This document shows, one piece after another, positions 1 to 8,689 of a DNA stretch of 64,000 bases. This stretch comes from Coprococcus_C hominis. GTDB taxonomy: Bacteria > Bacillota > Clostridia > Lachnospirales > Lachnospiraceae. Location of the stretch: NCBI RefSeq assembly GCF_020687505.1, contig NZ_JAJEQT010000002.1. One strand, given 5' to 3'. Each line of letters opens with the position of its first letter. The first letter of the stretch is position 1. Made by a program: the position numbers and the translations under genes. Below the pieces are notes generated by a model. The model was given only the letters and a program-made list of their open reading frames with translations, did no database searches and had not been told where the DNA came from.

Positions 1-1
1 A

Positions 2-550
2 TACTTGTTAAGAGCTGATAATTGGTATTTTGAAAAAGTTTTGGGAATTAATGAAAAAGATATTATTCATGCTGTTGATGATTTTAAAATGTTGGTTAGT
101 GATGCTATGGGCATAGGTTTTAACAATGTTGTTATGGTTGGCAGTGCAAAAACTGGTTATAGTTTATCTCCTAAGAAATTCTTAAAATCATTTTCTGATG
201 AGGAAGAATGTAGGTCTGACATTGATATAGCAGTTGTTTCGCCCCAATTGTTTGATTATTTTTGGAAGTTATTTAGAGAGTCATATGACGTTACAAAAGA
301 GGGGCTGTATAGGTATATTTGTAGAGGGATTTATCGTGGGTATATATCAGATATAGACCTGTACAATATAGATAATTGTCGTGTGAAATGGTTGGAATTA
401 AGTAATGAAGCCACAAGACAATTGCAGAGAAAAATGTATTTTAAACATGAAATCCATTATAGAATCTATAGGGATTGGAAAGATATGGAAGAATATCATA
501 TTCAAGCTATTGAAAATTTGAAAGGAGTTGCAGGAAATTATGGGAAATAA
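2..550 (+). CDS. nucleotidyltransferase-fold protein, probably 5' partial
   Basis: About 182 residues. The frame is open to the window edge, so the gene may start upstream; the first visible initiator is TTG at 5. A nucleotidyltransferase core is visible: VGSAKTGYS (the Gly-Ser helix turn) followed about 25 residues later by SDIDIAVVS, the usual Asp-x-Asp metal-binding pair. The rest is helical and rich in aromatic and charged residues. The gene overlaps the next one, a DUF262 protein, by 11 bases, so the two are translationally coupled and probably work together. The region is AT-rich and followed by other defence-type genes. The substrate cannot be told from sequence; a MNT-like toxin or antitoxin or a tRNA/protein modifier are all possible. 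Confidence 0.6.
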   Translation, partial: YLLRADNWYFEKVLGINEKDIIHAVDDFKMLVSDAMGIGFNNVVMVGSAKTGYSLSPKKFLKSFSDEEECRSDIDIAVVSPQLFDYFWKLFRESYDVTKEGLYRYICRGIYRGYISDIDLYNIDNCRVKWLELSNEATRQLQRKMYFKHEIHYRIYRDWKDMEEYHIQAIENLKGVAGNYGK

Positions 551-1670
551 GTTTACAAGAAATACAATGAAAATAACAGCAATATATAACGGGTTTAAAG
601 ATGGAACATTAGTAGTTGACAGAACATATCAGAGAAAAACTGTTTGGGGTGTAAAAGATAATATAAGATTAATAGAAACAATATTGCTTAAATTGATTAT
701 TCCAGAGATATTCCTGTGGGATTTTGATACAGATCCAAATAATGGTGCAACAATAACACATATTGTCGATGGACAGCAAAGAATCAATGCTATATTTGAT
801 TTTATTGCAGGAAAGTATAAGTTACAAAAAAAGTATTTGACAGACAATGAAATAATAGATGAGTATGGTGATAAATATTTTGAAGATTTAGATGATAATA
901 CAAAAAAATCTATATGGTCTTATGAGATGTCTATAATTTATTTAGATAAAGATTTTTCAATTGAAGAAGTAAGAAAGATGTTTTATCGACTTAACTTAAC
1001 AGATTATAATTTGAATGAACAAGAGAAAAGAAATAGTCTGAATAGTAAATTTGGAACAATTTCAGAAGAATTGGCTAATGAAGAATTTTGGAGCGATTAT
1101 AAAGTCTTTAGTCCACGAGATGTGAGAAGGATGCAAGACATAGAATATTGTAGCAGTATTTTGATATTAGCCCGCGAAGGTATAATAGATCAGACAAAAA
1201 ATGAGAGATTGGACCAAGTTTATAAAGAATTTTGTGAGGATTATAAAGACGCAGAATCCGATGTTCAAAAGGTTCATAGGGCAATGGAACTGATTAAAAA
1301 AATAACAAATGGAGAGACTAATGGTTTTGTTAATAAAAAAATTCAAATGTATACTTTATTTAGTGTAATGTTTGATTTTGTAGAAAATAACATAGATGTC
1401 TCTGAAAGTGTTATTCAGATGTTTTTGACCTTTGAACAATGCTACACTATATTTAAAAACGAATATGATTTGCAAGGAGAAACGGAAGAGGAAAGAAAGG
1501 TACTTGAGTATCTTAAAAAGTACAAATTAGCGTCATCAGAAGGTGTAAATAAATTAAGTAATAGAATGATTCGTTTTGAAGTACTTAAAAAAATATTATT
1601 ACAGTTTGATTCCATTGAATCAAAAGTTTTTGAATTGATAAAACAAAGAATGGAAGAATTAGTTGAATAA
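540..1670 (+). CDS. DUF262 domain protein (ParB/GmrS-like)
   Basis: About 376 residues from ATG 540; AAAGGAG at 521-527 serves that start, while an in-frame TTG at 528 is too close to it. The N-terminal 100 residues carry the DUF262 signature: DRTYQRKTVW near the start and VDGQQRINAIFDF near residue 80. DUF262 is the ParB-like NTP-hydrolysing module of type IV restriction (GmrSD) and SspE-type defence enzymes. No DUF1524 HNH nuclease half is visible: the C-terminal two thirds is helical with no His-Asn-His motif. The gene overlaps the upstream nucleotidyltransferase gene. The pairing suggests a two-gene defence or stress module in which the partner replaces the usual nuclease; that role is inference. 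Confidence 0.75.
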   Translation: MGNKFTRNTMKITAIYNGFKDGTLVVDRTYQRKTVWGVKDNIRLIETILLKLIIPEIFLWDFDTDPNNGATITHIVDGQQRINAIFDFIAGKYKLQKKYLTDNEIIDEYGDKYFEDLDDNTKKSIWSYEMSIIYLDKDFSIEEVRKMFYRLNLTDYNLNEQEKRNSLNSKFGTISEELANEEFWSDYKVFSPRDVRRMQDIEYCSSILILAREGIIDQTKNERLDQVYKEFCEDYKDAESDVQKVHRAMELIKKITNGETNGFVNKKIQMYTLFSVMFDFVENNIDVSESVIQMFLTFEQCYTIFKNEYDLQGETEEERKVLEYLKKYKLASSEGVNKLSNRMIRFEVLKKILLQFDSIESKVFELIKQRMEELVE

Positions 1671-1711
1671 AATGTATTTTGAATATTTGAGAATGAAAGG
1701 AAGGGAAGCAA

Positions 1712-3208
1712 ATGCCTAATATTTTTGACCTTTCACAATTTGATGAATACAGAGAAGATAACAGAAGAGAAGTAAAAAAAGCAGAGGGCGGTTTGCCAGT
1801 TTCTTTGTGGGATACCTATTCTTCCTTTGCGAACTGTTATGGTGGAGTTATTATTCTTGGAGTTAAAGAAAATAAAGATGGTAGTTGGAGAACTACCGGT
1901 CTCCGGAATGCATCTAAGCTTCGTAAGGAATTTTGGGATAATATGAACAATCCCAAGAAGGTAAGCATCAATCTCCTGTCAGAAGATGATGTTCAGACTT
2001 ATGAGGTTGGCGATAATCATGATGTTATAATGGTTATTTATGTGCCGATGGCAAAGCGTGAGCAGAAGCCGGTGTACATTAATAATGATATTTTTAATGG
2101 CACATTCCGCAGAAATTATGAGGGCGATTATCATTGTACTAGGTTACAGGTAAAGACGATGCTTCGTGATCAGACTGAGCGCACCATGGACATGGAAGTG
2201 CTGGACAAGGTTCCGATGGAAGATTTGAATTATGATACCATTCATGGATATCGTAACAGCCATCGTTCTTTAAAAGAGGGACATCCGTTTGAACGCCTGA
2301 GCGATCATGAATATTTGCGAAGTATTGGTGCTGCTGCAATTTCTGAGGAAGATGGACAGTTACATCCTACGGCAGCAGGCATGCTGATGTTTGGGGATGA
2401 GTATAACATTGTGCGTCAGTTCCCTGAGTATTTCTTGGATTATAGGGAAGAGTTAGACCCTACCACGCGTTGGAGTGACAGATTGCAATCCAGTTCCGGT
2501 GAATGGTCCGGAAATGTGTGCGACTTTTATTTCAGGGTTTATAACAAAATTATTAAAGATGTTAAGGTGCCATTCAAAATGTCCGGTGGCGAGCGTGTTG
2601 ACGATACGCCGGTACACAAGGCAATTCGTGAGGCATTGGCAAATTGTTTGATTAATGCAGATTATCATGGTTTGCGTGGCGTTGTTATCCGAAAAGAGCC
2701 GGATAAGCTAGTTTTGGCAAATCCCGGTTATATCAGAACGGGTAAAAAGCAGATGCGTCTTGGCGGTGAATCCGATCCACGAAACAAGGCTCTTATGAAA
2801 ATGTTTAATCTTATCAATATCGGTGAACGTGCCGGAAGCGGTGTGCCGAATATCTTTAATGTTTGGGAAGATGAAGGCTGGGAAGAACCGGTGATTGAGG
2901 AGAGATTTGATCCGGACAGAACGGTACTGTCGCTTTCTTTCAAAAAAAGCGGCGATAAAAAAACGGCGATAAAAAGCGGCGATAAAAAATCGGCGATAAA
3001 GAGCGGCGATAAAAAAGTGACAAAGAAGACACAGATGCAATATGATAAAATTCTTGGCTTTATGGAAGAGGGAAAAGAATATGGCATTTGGGATTTCTGT
3101 GAATTGTTAGGCTTAAAAGAAAGTCGAACAAAAGATATTTTGAAAGGTCTTTCCGACTATATTGATATTATTGGCAGTAATCGTGATAGGCGTTACAAGA
3201 AAAAGTAA
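1712..3208 (+). CDS. AlbA_2 (Schlafen-like) domain ATPase with winged-helix tail
   Basis: 498 residues. Residues 1-150 are an AlbA_2 domain (EVKKAEGGLP, then SFANCYGGVIILGVKE). Residues about 280-400 look like the ATP-binding HATPase_c_4 module (AIREALANCLINADYH and GERAGSGVPNIF). The tail contains a low-complexity KSGDKK repeat and then a winged-helix-like segment. Proteins of this build are annotated as transcriptional regulators or RecG-like helicases, and recur in defence islands. It follows the NTase/DUF262 pair by 41 bases with its own Shine-Dalgarno (GGAAGGGAAG). Base composition is less AT-rich than in its neighbours, which suggests a separate origin. The family call is good; the cellular role is not known from sequence. 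Confidence 0.8.
   Translation: MPNIFDLSQFDEYREDNRREVKKAEGGLPVSLWDTYSSFANCYGGVIILGVKENKDGSWRTTGLRNASKLRKEFWDNMNNPKKVSINLLSEDDVQTYEVGDNHDVIMVIYVPMAKREQKPVYINNDIFNGTFRRNYEGDYHCTRLQVKTMLRDQTERTMDMEVLDKVPMEDLNYDTIHGYRNSHRSLKEGHPFERLSDHEYLRSIGAAAISEEDGQLHPTAAGMLMFGDEYNIVRQFPEYFLDYREELDPTTRWSDRLQSSSGEWSGNVCDFYFRVYNKIIKDVKVPFKMSGGERVDDTPVHKAIREALANCLINADYHGLRGVVIRKEPDKLVLANPGYIRTGKKQMRLGGESDPRNKALMKMFNLINIGERAGSGVPNIFNVWEDEGWEEPVIEERFDPDRTVLSLSFKKSGDKKTAIKSGDKKSAIKSGDKKVTKKTQMQYDKILGFMEEGKEYGIWDFCELLGLKESRTKDILKGLSDYIDIIGSNRDRRYKKK
2944..3015 (+). repeat. in-frame tandem repeat encoding KSGDKKxAI units
   Basis: Nearly identical units built around AAAAGCGGCGATAAAAAA occur 2.7 times and encode KSGDKKTAI, KSGDKKSAI and KSGDKK. 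The repeat links the ATPase domain to the winged-helix tail of the AlbA_2 gene. The very high identity between copies suggests recent slippage, so copy number may vary between strains. Confidence 0.85.
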
Positions 3209-3240
3209 ATAGTGACATGAAAATGAAAAAAACATATCAT

Positions 3241-3292
3241 TAAACTTGCATGCTATACATGCAAGTTCGTATGCAAGATACATGCAAGTTTA
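3241..3292. repeat. 12-bp inverted repeat with an extra inner copy
   Basis: TAAACTTGCATG (3241-3252) pairs perfectly with CATGCAAGTTTA (3281-3292). A second CATGCAAGTT (3258-3267) can pair with the left arm instead, and ATGCAAG occurs again at 3271. There is no T-run after it, so it is more like a nested operator or a two-state hairpin than a classical terminator. It sits between the AlbA_2 and abiH genes. Confidence 0.7.
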
Positions 3293-3356
3293 ATGTTTTG
3301 TTAAAGACTATGTAGTAAGAATTTGAAACAGCAATCAGATAAGGAGATGAGGTACG

Positions 3357-4388
3357 TTGAATATTACATTTTTTATTGGCAATGGATTTGATATTAATAT
3401 TGGGTTAGCTACTCGATATTCACAATTTTATCCGTATTTTATAAAAAATGCGAATGACAATAATATGATCAAGTCTTGGATTAATGGAAAAGAAAAACTC
3501 TGGTCTGATTTGGAAGAAAAGTTAGGACAAGAAATAGGCAAAATTCCGGAGGGGGAATTAGATAAATTTTATGATGATAAAGATGAGTTGGATAAGCTAT
3601 TAATTGAATATTTGGAACAAGAGCAAGCAAAATATGGATTTGAGGCTCCAGAGCCAATAAAAAAAGAATTTTCCAAAAGTATGTTGAATTTTTATAGTGA
3701 ATTACCGGTGGAGGATGTTGCATCTATTAAAAAAACAATGGATGTGTATAAAGATGAGGATTTTGAATATTCATATATAACGTTTAATTATACTAATATA
3801 TTAGACAGAATAGTTGGTTTATATGATGGCAAGGCAACTATAATAGCGACTCATCAAGGAAAGGTCTATACAAGAAATAATAAAATAAATCAAATAATTC
3901 ATATTCATGGAACAACAGATGAAGAAATGATTTTGGGTGTAAACGATGTGGAACAAATAGGAAATGATTTATTAAAAGATGAGGAACTGTTTTTAGATAC
4001 TTTTATTAAAAGACGAATGAATAATAGCATAGGACAACGAAAGACGGAAAAGGCGACTGAAATTATTAATAAAAGCCATATTGTTTGTGTTTTTGGTATG
4101 TCAATCGGAAATACAGATAAAATGTGGTGGGAAGTGTTGGTTGACTGGCTAGTATCAAACGAAAATAATAAGCTGGTAATTTTTTGGAAAGGTTTTGAAG
4201 ATGCATTAAAGAAAAAATTACCATCAAAAGTGGTACGTTTAAATGAAAGTATTAAGAGAATGGTCTTTGATAAAGGAAGAGGAAAATACGATGAAACTTA
4301 TTATAAGAAGATAAAAAATAGGATGATGATATCTTATAATTCAAATATTTTTTCCTTGCCAAAACTAAAAGATGAAATGCTAGAATGA
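3357..4388 (+). CDS. abiH: AbiH family abortive-infection protein
   Basis: 343 residues from TTG 3357, preceded by AAGGAGATGAGG. The N-terminus FFIGNGFDINIGLATRYSQFYPYF is the hallmark of AbiH, a lactococcal phage-resistance family. Other family-like segments are SYITFNYTNILDRI near residue 145, IIHIHGT near 180 and the C-terminal IVCVFGMSIGNTDKMWW. AbiH acts late in phage infection; its biochemical activity is not established, although the N-terminal GNGFD with a later HGT resembles a nucleotide-binding SIR2-like fold. Length is typical. It is a stand-alone gene at the end of the AT-rich defence island. Confidence 0.88.
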   Translation: MNITFFIGNGFDINIGLATRYSQFYPYFIKNANDNNMIKSWINGKEKLWSDLEEKLGQEIGKIPEGELDKFYDDKDELDKLLIEYLEQEQAKYGFEAPEPIKKEFSKSMLNFYSELPVEDVASIKKTMDVYKDEDFEYSYITFNYTNILDRIVGLYDGKATIIATHQGKVYTRNNKINQIIHIHGTTDEEMILGVNDVEQIGNDLLKDEELFLDTFIKRRMNNSIGQRKTEKATEIINKSHIVCVFGMSIGNTDKMWWEVLVDWLVSNENNKLVIFWKGFEDALKKKLPSKVVRLNESIKRMVFDKGRGKYDETYYKKIKNRMMISYNSNIFSLPKLKDEMLE

Positions 4389-4626
4389 AATGTTATCACT
4401 AATTAATGAGGGTGTGCATATTTTATCTGCATAGATATTCGAAGAATATCTATGCGCTTGTGATTGTGCAGCAATCGCAAGATGTATACGTAATATAGGG
4501 CGTGGGCCCGCGAGACAAACACGCGAAGCGTGGTTGTCATAGGCGGCTGAGTGTATTATATTTTATTTAGTCAAAGCTATGTTTGGCAGGTGAAAACAGC
4601 GGAACACATAGGAGGTGTCAGGCAGC
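4389..4626. other. intergenic stretch with two strong hairpins
   Basis: No gene is seen. Two palindromes stand out: a perfect 12-bp stem at 4429-4455 (GCATAGATATTC, GAA loop, GAATATCTATGC), and a stem at 4514-4538 (GACAA and CACG pairing with CGTG and TTGTC) that also has a GAA loop. Neither is followed by a T-run. GAA-loop hairpins recur in this genome (for example 9601-9616) and look like small intergenic repeat elements. Confidence 0.6.
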
Positions 4627-5193
4627 ATGAGCAAGGCAACGACAAAGTTTGCAATCGCATTTGCGTTTAAGGAGTTATTATTAGAAAAATCAATTGATAA
4701 AATAACAATCAACGACATTACGGAAAAATGTGGGATAAACCGGCAGACTTTTTATTATCATTTTCATGATATGTATGAGTTGATTGAATGGATTTGCGAA
4801 ACAGATGCAGATCATGTCCTCAAACAGAATAAAACATATGATACGTGGCAGGAAGGATTTCTGGCAATATTTCATCTATTGAAAAAGGACGAGCCTTTTG
4901 TTGTCAACATCTATCATAATGCTCCGCGAGGATATATTTACCGATATTTGTATAAAGTAACATATCAGCTGATATATGATGTACTCGAAGAAAAAGCGGC
5001 AGGTATGGTCGTGCGGGAAGAGGATAAAACATTCATTGCGGATTTTTATAAATATGGGTTTGTTGGTCTGGTGTTAGAATGGATTGACAAGGGAATGAAG
5101 GAGGATCCGAAACAGATCATAGAAAGATTGAATGCATTGATTCAGGGATCTTTCGCACATGCATTGAATAATGCAAAACTGAACAAGAGCTGA
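4627..5193 (+). CDS. TetR/AcrR family transcriptional regulator
   Basis: About 188 residues from ATG 4627, with GGAGG at 4611-4615. Residues 1-55 are the TetR DNA-binding domain (ITINDITEKCGINRQTFYYHF, the recognition helix being NRQTFYYHF). The C-terminal part, ending with VGLVLEWIDKGMKEDPKQII, resembles the TetR_C domain of DhaS-like regulators. It is followed in the same direction by oleate hydratase, and a perfect 9-bp inverted repeat lies immediately after its stop codon, so it probably controls the hydratase. A fatty-acid or fatty-acyl ligand is a reasonable guess, but only that. Confidence 0.9.
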   Translation: MSKATTKFAIAFAFKELLLEKSIDKITINDITEKCGINRQTFYYHFHDMYELIEWICETDADHVLKQNKTYDTWQEGFLAIFHLLKKDEPFVVNIYHNAPRGYIYRYLYKVTYQLIYDVLEEKAAGMVVREEDKTFIADFYKYGFVGLVLEWIDKGMKEDPKQIIERLNALIQGSFAHALNNAKLNKS

Positions 5194-5194
5194 T

Positions 5195-5220
5195 TACGAC
5201 AAATCTGCTGGTTTGTCGTA
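5195..5220. promoter_or_regulatory. 9-bp inverted repeat, candidate TetR operator
   Basis: TACGACAAA (5195-5203) and TTTGTCGTA (5212-5220) form a perfect dyad with an 8-base centre, two bases after the tetR stop and ahead of the oleate hydratase gene. The size and symmetry fit a TetR operator. It could alternatively act as a weak hairpin. Confidence 0.45.
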
Positions 5221-5234
5221 TATGGATGCAATGT

Positions 5235-5272
5235 AAGAGGATTGTCGCTTTCTATGACAGTTCTCTTTTTTT
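5235..5272 (+). terminator. intrinsic terminator after tetR
   Basis: An imperfect stem made of AGAG-ATTGTC and GACAGT-CTCT is followed by TTTTTTT. It lies between the regulator and oleate hydratase genes, so the two are probably separate transcripts. Confidence 0.6.
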
Positions 5273-5364
5273 GTGCATAGTAGGAAGAAGATTTTGTGGA
5301 TATACTGTGTATATGGAAACAAAGAAAAATGTCACAGTTTAAACAAAAAAGGAGTGTGTTTATT

Positions 5365-7158
5365 ATGTATTATTCAGCAGGAACTTATGAAGCATTTGCA
5401 AGACCAGAAAAACCGGAGGGTGCTGACCGGAAATCAGCATATATCATTGGAACAGGATTAGCGGGGCTTTCTGCCGCCTTTTATCTGGTGAGGGATGGGC
5501 AGGTAAAGGGAGAGCGTATTCATCTCCTTGAGAAGCTGGATCTTGCCGGAGGCAGCTGCGATGGAAGAAAGGATGTCCGAAAAGGCTTCTACATGCGTGG
5601 CGGAAGAGAAATGGACAACCATTTTGAATGTATGTGGGATATGTTCCGGGATGTTCCTTCGATAGAGACACCGGGCGTCTCTGTTCTGGATGAGTATTAT
5701 TGGTTAAACAAGCATGATCCGAATTACTCCCTTTGCAGGGCTTCTGAGAAATGCGGGCAGGATGCACATACAGATAAGAAATTTACACTTGATAAGGATT
5801 CAGCCCTGGCATTGTCAAAGTTGTTTATGACACCGGAAAAAGATTTGGAGGATAAGAAAATCAGTGAGATATTGCCGGATTCCTTCTGGGACACGAATTT
5901 CTGGCTGTACTGGCAGACCATGTTTGCATTCCAGAGATGGTCATCTGCATTGGAAATGAAACGGTATTTATGCAGATACTGCCATCATATTGATGGACTT
6001 CCGGATTTTTCCGCACTCCGCTTTACGAAATACAATCAATACGAGAGCATGATTCTTCCGCTTGTAAAATATCTCGAAAGTCACGGTGTGTCAGTCGAGT
6101 ATGGCATGGATGTCAAAAATGTTGTCATCAAAGATGAAAATAGTAAAAAAATTGCCACACAGATCGTATATGAGAAGGATGGAAACCCGGGTACAATAGA
6201 TTTGATCGAGGATGATCTGGTCTTTATAACAAATGGTTGCTGTACAGATACTTCCTGCTATGGAGATCAGAATACAGCGCCGGATTTGAGCCGGATTAAA
6301 AACGGTGCAGGCGAATCTTGGGATTTGTGGAAGAATATTGCTGCACAGGCAAAGAATGGCGAGTATGGTAATCCGGATAAATTCTGCGACGATTTTGAAG
6401 CAACAAACTGGATGAGTGCAACTGTAGAAACCTCGGATGAAGAGATTATCCAGAAGATTATCAGCATTTGCAAGCGGGATCCGAGAGAGGGAAAGGTAAC
6501 AACCGGAGGAATTGTGACAGTGAAGGATAGTACCGACAACTGGTATCTTTCGTGGACAATCAATCGTCAGCCGCAGTTTAAAGCACAGGATAAAAATACG
6601 GTTTTGATCTGGGTATATGCACTTACAACGAATAAAGAAGGAAATTATGTGAAGAAGGCAATGCGGGATTGTACAGGTGAAGAAGTTTGCCGGGAGTGGC
6701 TGTATCACATTGGCGTGCCGACAGATCAGATTGACGATTGGGCAAAAAATCGCTGCAATACAACAACCTGCTTCATGCCATACATCAATGCGTTCTTCCA
6801 GCCAAGAAAAGAAAGCGATCGTCCGCTTGTTGTTCCGGAAGGCGCTGTTAATTTTGCATTCCTGGGACAGTTTGCAGAGACACCGAGAGATACTATTTTC
6901 ACAACAGAATACTCCATCCGTACGGGTATGGAAGCAGTTTACACACTTATGAACGTAGATCGTGGTGTTCCGGAAGTGTGGGGTTCCAAGTACGATGTAC
7001 GGGAATTGCTGCGGGCCGCATATTATGCAGTTGATAAAAAGCCGATTGATGAACTTCCGCTTTCCCTCAAAGAAAAGATTGTCTTAAAGAAAGTAATAAA
7101 AGCTGTGGAAGGAACCGACCTGGAGATTTTGCTAAAGGAAAGTGGATTGCTCCGGTAA
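5365..7158 (+). CDS. ohyA: oleate hydratase (FAD-dependent, MCRA family)
   Basis: About 597 residues from ATG 5365, chosen because AGGAG sits 10 bases upstream and the product then starts MYYSAGTYEAFARP as expected; an in-frame ATG at 5296 would add an unrelated tail. The FAD-binding Rossmann motif is clear: AYIIGTGLAGLSAAFYLVRD near residue 30. GGREMDNHFECMWDMF, TNGCCTDTSCYGDQN and the C-terminal FLGQFAETPRDTIFTTEYS are conserved in myosin-cross-reactive antigen proteins. The enzyme adds water to the cis-9 double bond of oleate or linoleate, giving 10-hydroxy fatty acids; in gut bacteria this detoxifies unsaturated fatty acids at the membrane. The length is typical. A TetR regulator lies directly upstream. 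Confidence 0.95.
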   Translation: MYYSAGTYEAFARPEKPEGADRKSAYIIGTGLAGLSAAFYLVRDGQVKGERIHLLEKLDLAGGSCDGRKDVRKGFYMRGGREMDNHFECMWDMFRDVPSIETPGVSVLDEYYWLNKHDPNYSLCRASEKCGQDAHTDKKFTLDKDSALALSKLFMTPEKDLEDKKISEILPDSFWDTNFWLYWQTMFAFQRWSSALEMKRYLCRYCHHIDGLPDFSALRFTKYNQYESMILPLVKYLESHGVSVEYGMDVKNVVIKDENSKKIATQIVYEKDGNPGTIDLIEDDLVFITNGCCTDTSCYGDQNTAPDLSRIKNGAGESWDLWKNIAAQAKNGEYGNPDKFCDDFEATNWMSATVETSDEEIIQKIISICKRDPREGKVTTGGIVTVKDSTDNWYLSWTINRQPQFKAQDKNTVLIWVYALTTNKEGNYVKKAMRDCTGEEVCREWLYHIGVPTDQIDDWAKNRCNTTTCFMPYINAFFQPRKESDRPLVVPEGAVNFAFLGQFAETPRDTIFTTEYSIRTGMEAVYTLMNVDRGVPEVWGSKYDVRELLRAAYYAVDKKPIDELPLSLKEKIVLKKVIKAVEGTDLEILLKESGLLR

Positions 7159-7224
7159 GAGAGGTTATTCATCGATATGGATTTAAGCAAAATATCTCAG
7201 ATAATAATATAAGTAAGAGCAAGG

Positions 7225-7257
7225 AAAGAGGAAGCATGTGTGATGTTTCCTCTTTTG
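7225..7257 (+). terminator. intrinsic terminator after ohyA
   Basis: AAAGAGGAAGCAT pairs with ATGTTTCCTCTTT across a five-base loop, followed by a short T-run. It lies 66 bases after the oleate hydratase stop. Confidence 0.75.
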
Positions 7258-7362
7258 TGCAATATGCCATTGATTCTGATTATTGTTTGAAGATTATAAT
7301 TGTTATGGTACAATATATTCGTAAATTCCCATTTAACATTGAAAGAGGGGGTGCAATAAGTA

Positions 7363-8376
7363 ATGAATCAGGTAGAGGTTTTGGATAATGGTGTAGTATT
7401 GAATGGCAATTTGCTGACATTTCCACTTTCCTATGAAGATATACGTGCATTATTTGGAGAGGCCAGGATAAATGTTCAAAGTGATAATCATTGTGAATAT
7501 TTCTATGATGAGCTGGGAATATCGTTTGAGGGGGCAACTGCATATCTTCGGAACTTGAAAAAACAGAAGGCCTATATAGATGATGTCCATAATATCACAT
7601 CTATGACGCTGTATGTTACAGGGAAAAACGTATTCGCAGAATCAAAGACAGAAAAATGTTATATTGGTGGACTAAAAGTCTTAAATCAAAATATGTCACG
7701 CGACAGATTATATCCATATATTCTAGGCTACGGCTATAATTCAGAAATTAAGGATGAGCAGGGGGATATGGTTCGGCAGATTCATATGGATATTGTTCTG
7801 AAAGTAGAAGATGAACGAAAGAGAAAAGATATTCCAGTCTATGATGGAGATCAAATTCTATTAGATGTATATATCGGATTCAGACCGGAACGTCCAAAGA
7901 GTGATGAGAACTATAATATCACTGTTCCTGATGAACCTTGTCTGATATTCGATACATTTAATTTTAAGCTCGCCGTAATACAGGAACTCATGTACAATCA
8001 GGAAGTCTTGAAGCCATATTTTGATATATACGATTATATGATTTTCAAAAAAGCACATTGGAATCTTGAAACAGATAAAAATGTACGCGCCGCGGTAAGC
8101 TTCTTTAAGGAATTACCGATTCCGGCAAGTCTTGCAGGGCTGGTCAAAGAAATTAATATGGATGGTTCCGATGAAATCTATATGCAGATTGCACCAGAGT
8201 GGGACGGAAGAGACGAAAGATTCGATTTCAGAAAAGTAACAAAAGCGGAGATGGAGCAGTTCCCAAATCTGAAGAAAATGCTCATTTTCGGAAATGAACG
8301 TGACGCAGAAAGTCTTAGAAAAGTATGTGCTCCGTTGGGGATTGAAGTGGAACCTATGGCTTGTACGTCTGTTTAG
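7363..8376 (+). CDS. conserved hypothetical protein, DUF6892-like C-terminus
   Basis: 337 residues with a good ribosome-binding site (AAGAGGGGG, then ATG 7363). It is soluble, acidic and has no signal or membrane segment. The C-terminal half, starting with CLIFDTFNFKLAVIQELMY, resembles the family annotated as DUF6892. The N-terminal half (LLTFPLSYEDIRALFGEARI and GISFEGATAYLRNLKKQK) resembles a small domain (DUF7738-type) found with it. Both assignments are from memory and need a profile search. Such proteins are widespread as single genes in gut bacteria and may act in immunity or contact-dependent systems; no function is claimed. A terminator precedes it and a structured RNA follows, so it is transcribed alone. 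Confidence 0.7.
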   Translation: MNQVEVLDNGVVLNGNLLTFPLSYEDIRALFGEARINVQSDNHCEYFYDELGISFEGATAYLRNLKKQKAYIDDVHNITSMTLYVTGKNVFAESKTEKCYIGGLKVLNQNMSRDRLYPYILGYGYNSEIKDEQGDMVRQIHMDIVLKVEDERKRKDIPVYDGDQILLDVYIGFRPERPKSDENYNITVPDEPCLIFDTFNFKLAVIQELMYNQEVLKPYFDIYDYMIFKKAHWNLETDKNVRAAVSFFKELPIPASLAGLVKEINMDGSDEIYMQIAPEWDGRDERFDFRKVTKAEMEQFPNLKKMLIFGNERDAESLRKVCAPLGIEVEPMACTSV

Positions 8377-8441
8377 ATTAGAAGAGATATATTTATATAT
8401 TCTTGGCTTTTATTTATATTACTTGAATTAAAAGGTTAACA

Positions 8442-8552
8442 AATCCCCTACCCCAGCCGATAACATACATATAAAAGCTCAAAAGGAATTGAGCTCAAAA
8501 ACTTCAAGGATGAAGTAATAAGGTTTTCAGAGGTATAGGGGATTACTATACC
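8442..8552 (+). ncRNA. structured RNA with alternative folds, riboswitch- or attenuator-like
   Basis: AATCCCCTA (8442-8450) can pair with TAGGGGATT (8536-8544), closing a junction that holds two perfect hairpins: AGCTCAA/TTGAGCT with loop AAGGAA (8476-8495) and ACTTCA/TGAAGT with loop AGGA (8501-8516). The closing strand also sits in a competing hairpin, GGTATAG/CTATACC (8532-8552), which is followed by the pyrimidine-rich TATTTCTGTATTATTTCTTT and looks like a terminator. Two exclusive folds of this kind are typical of regulatory leaders. Both hairpin loops expose AGGA, the motif bound by CsrA. It lies 138 bases ahead of an operon of helical proteins. No known RNA class was recognised. Confidence 0.6.
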
Positions 8553-8689
8553 TATTTCTGTATTATTTCTTTACCCTTGTAGTGGGCTTATTTCCTATGT
8601 GAAAATGCGTAATTTATAGTTGTGATAAAAAGATCGGAGCCTGTATTATGGAAACGCAGGTGAAACAGTATAAATTGGGAGGTGAGACG

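Noticed and set aside
4389..4626. Third copy of the long inverted-repeat elements
   Set aside because: Only short hairpins are present; no long arms pair across the region.
6091..6708. Minus-strand ORF of 205 codons within oleate hydratase
   Set aside because: Shadow frame; the plus strand is a clear conserved enzyme.
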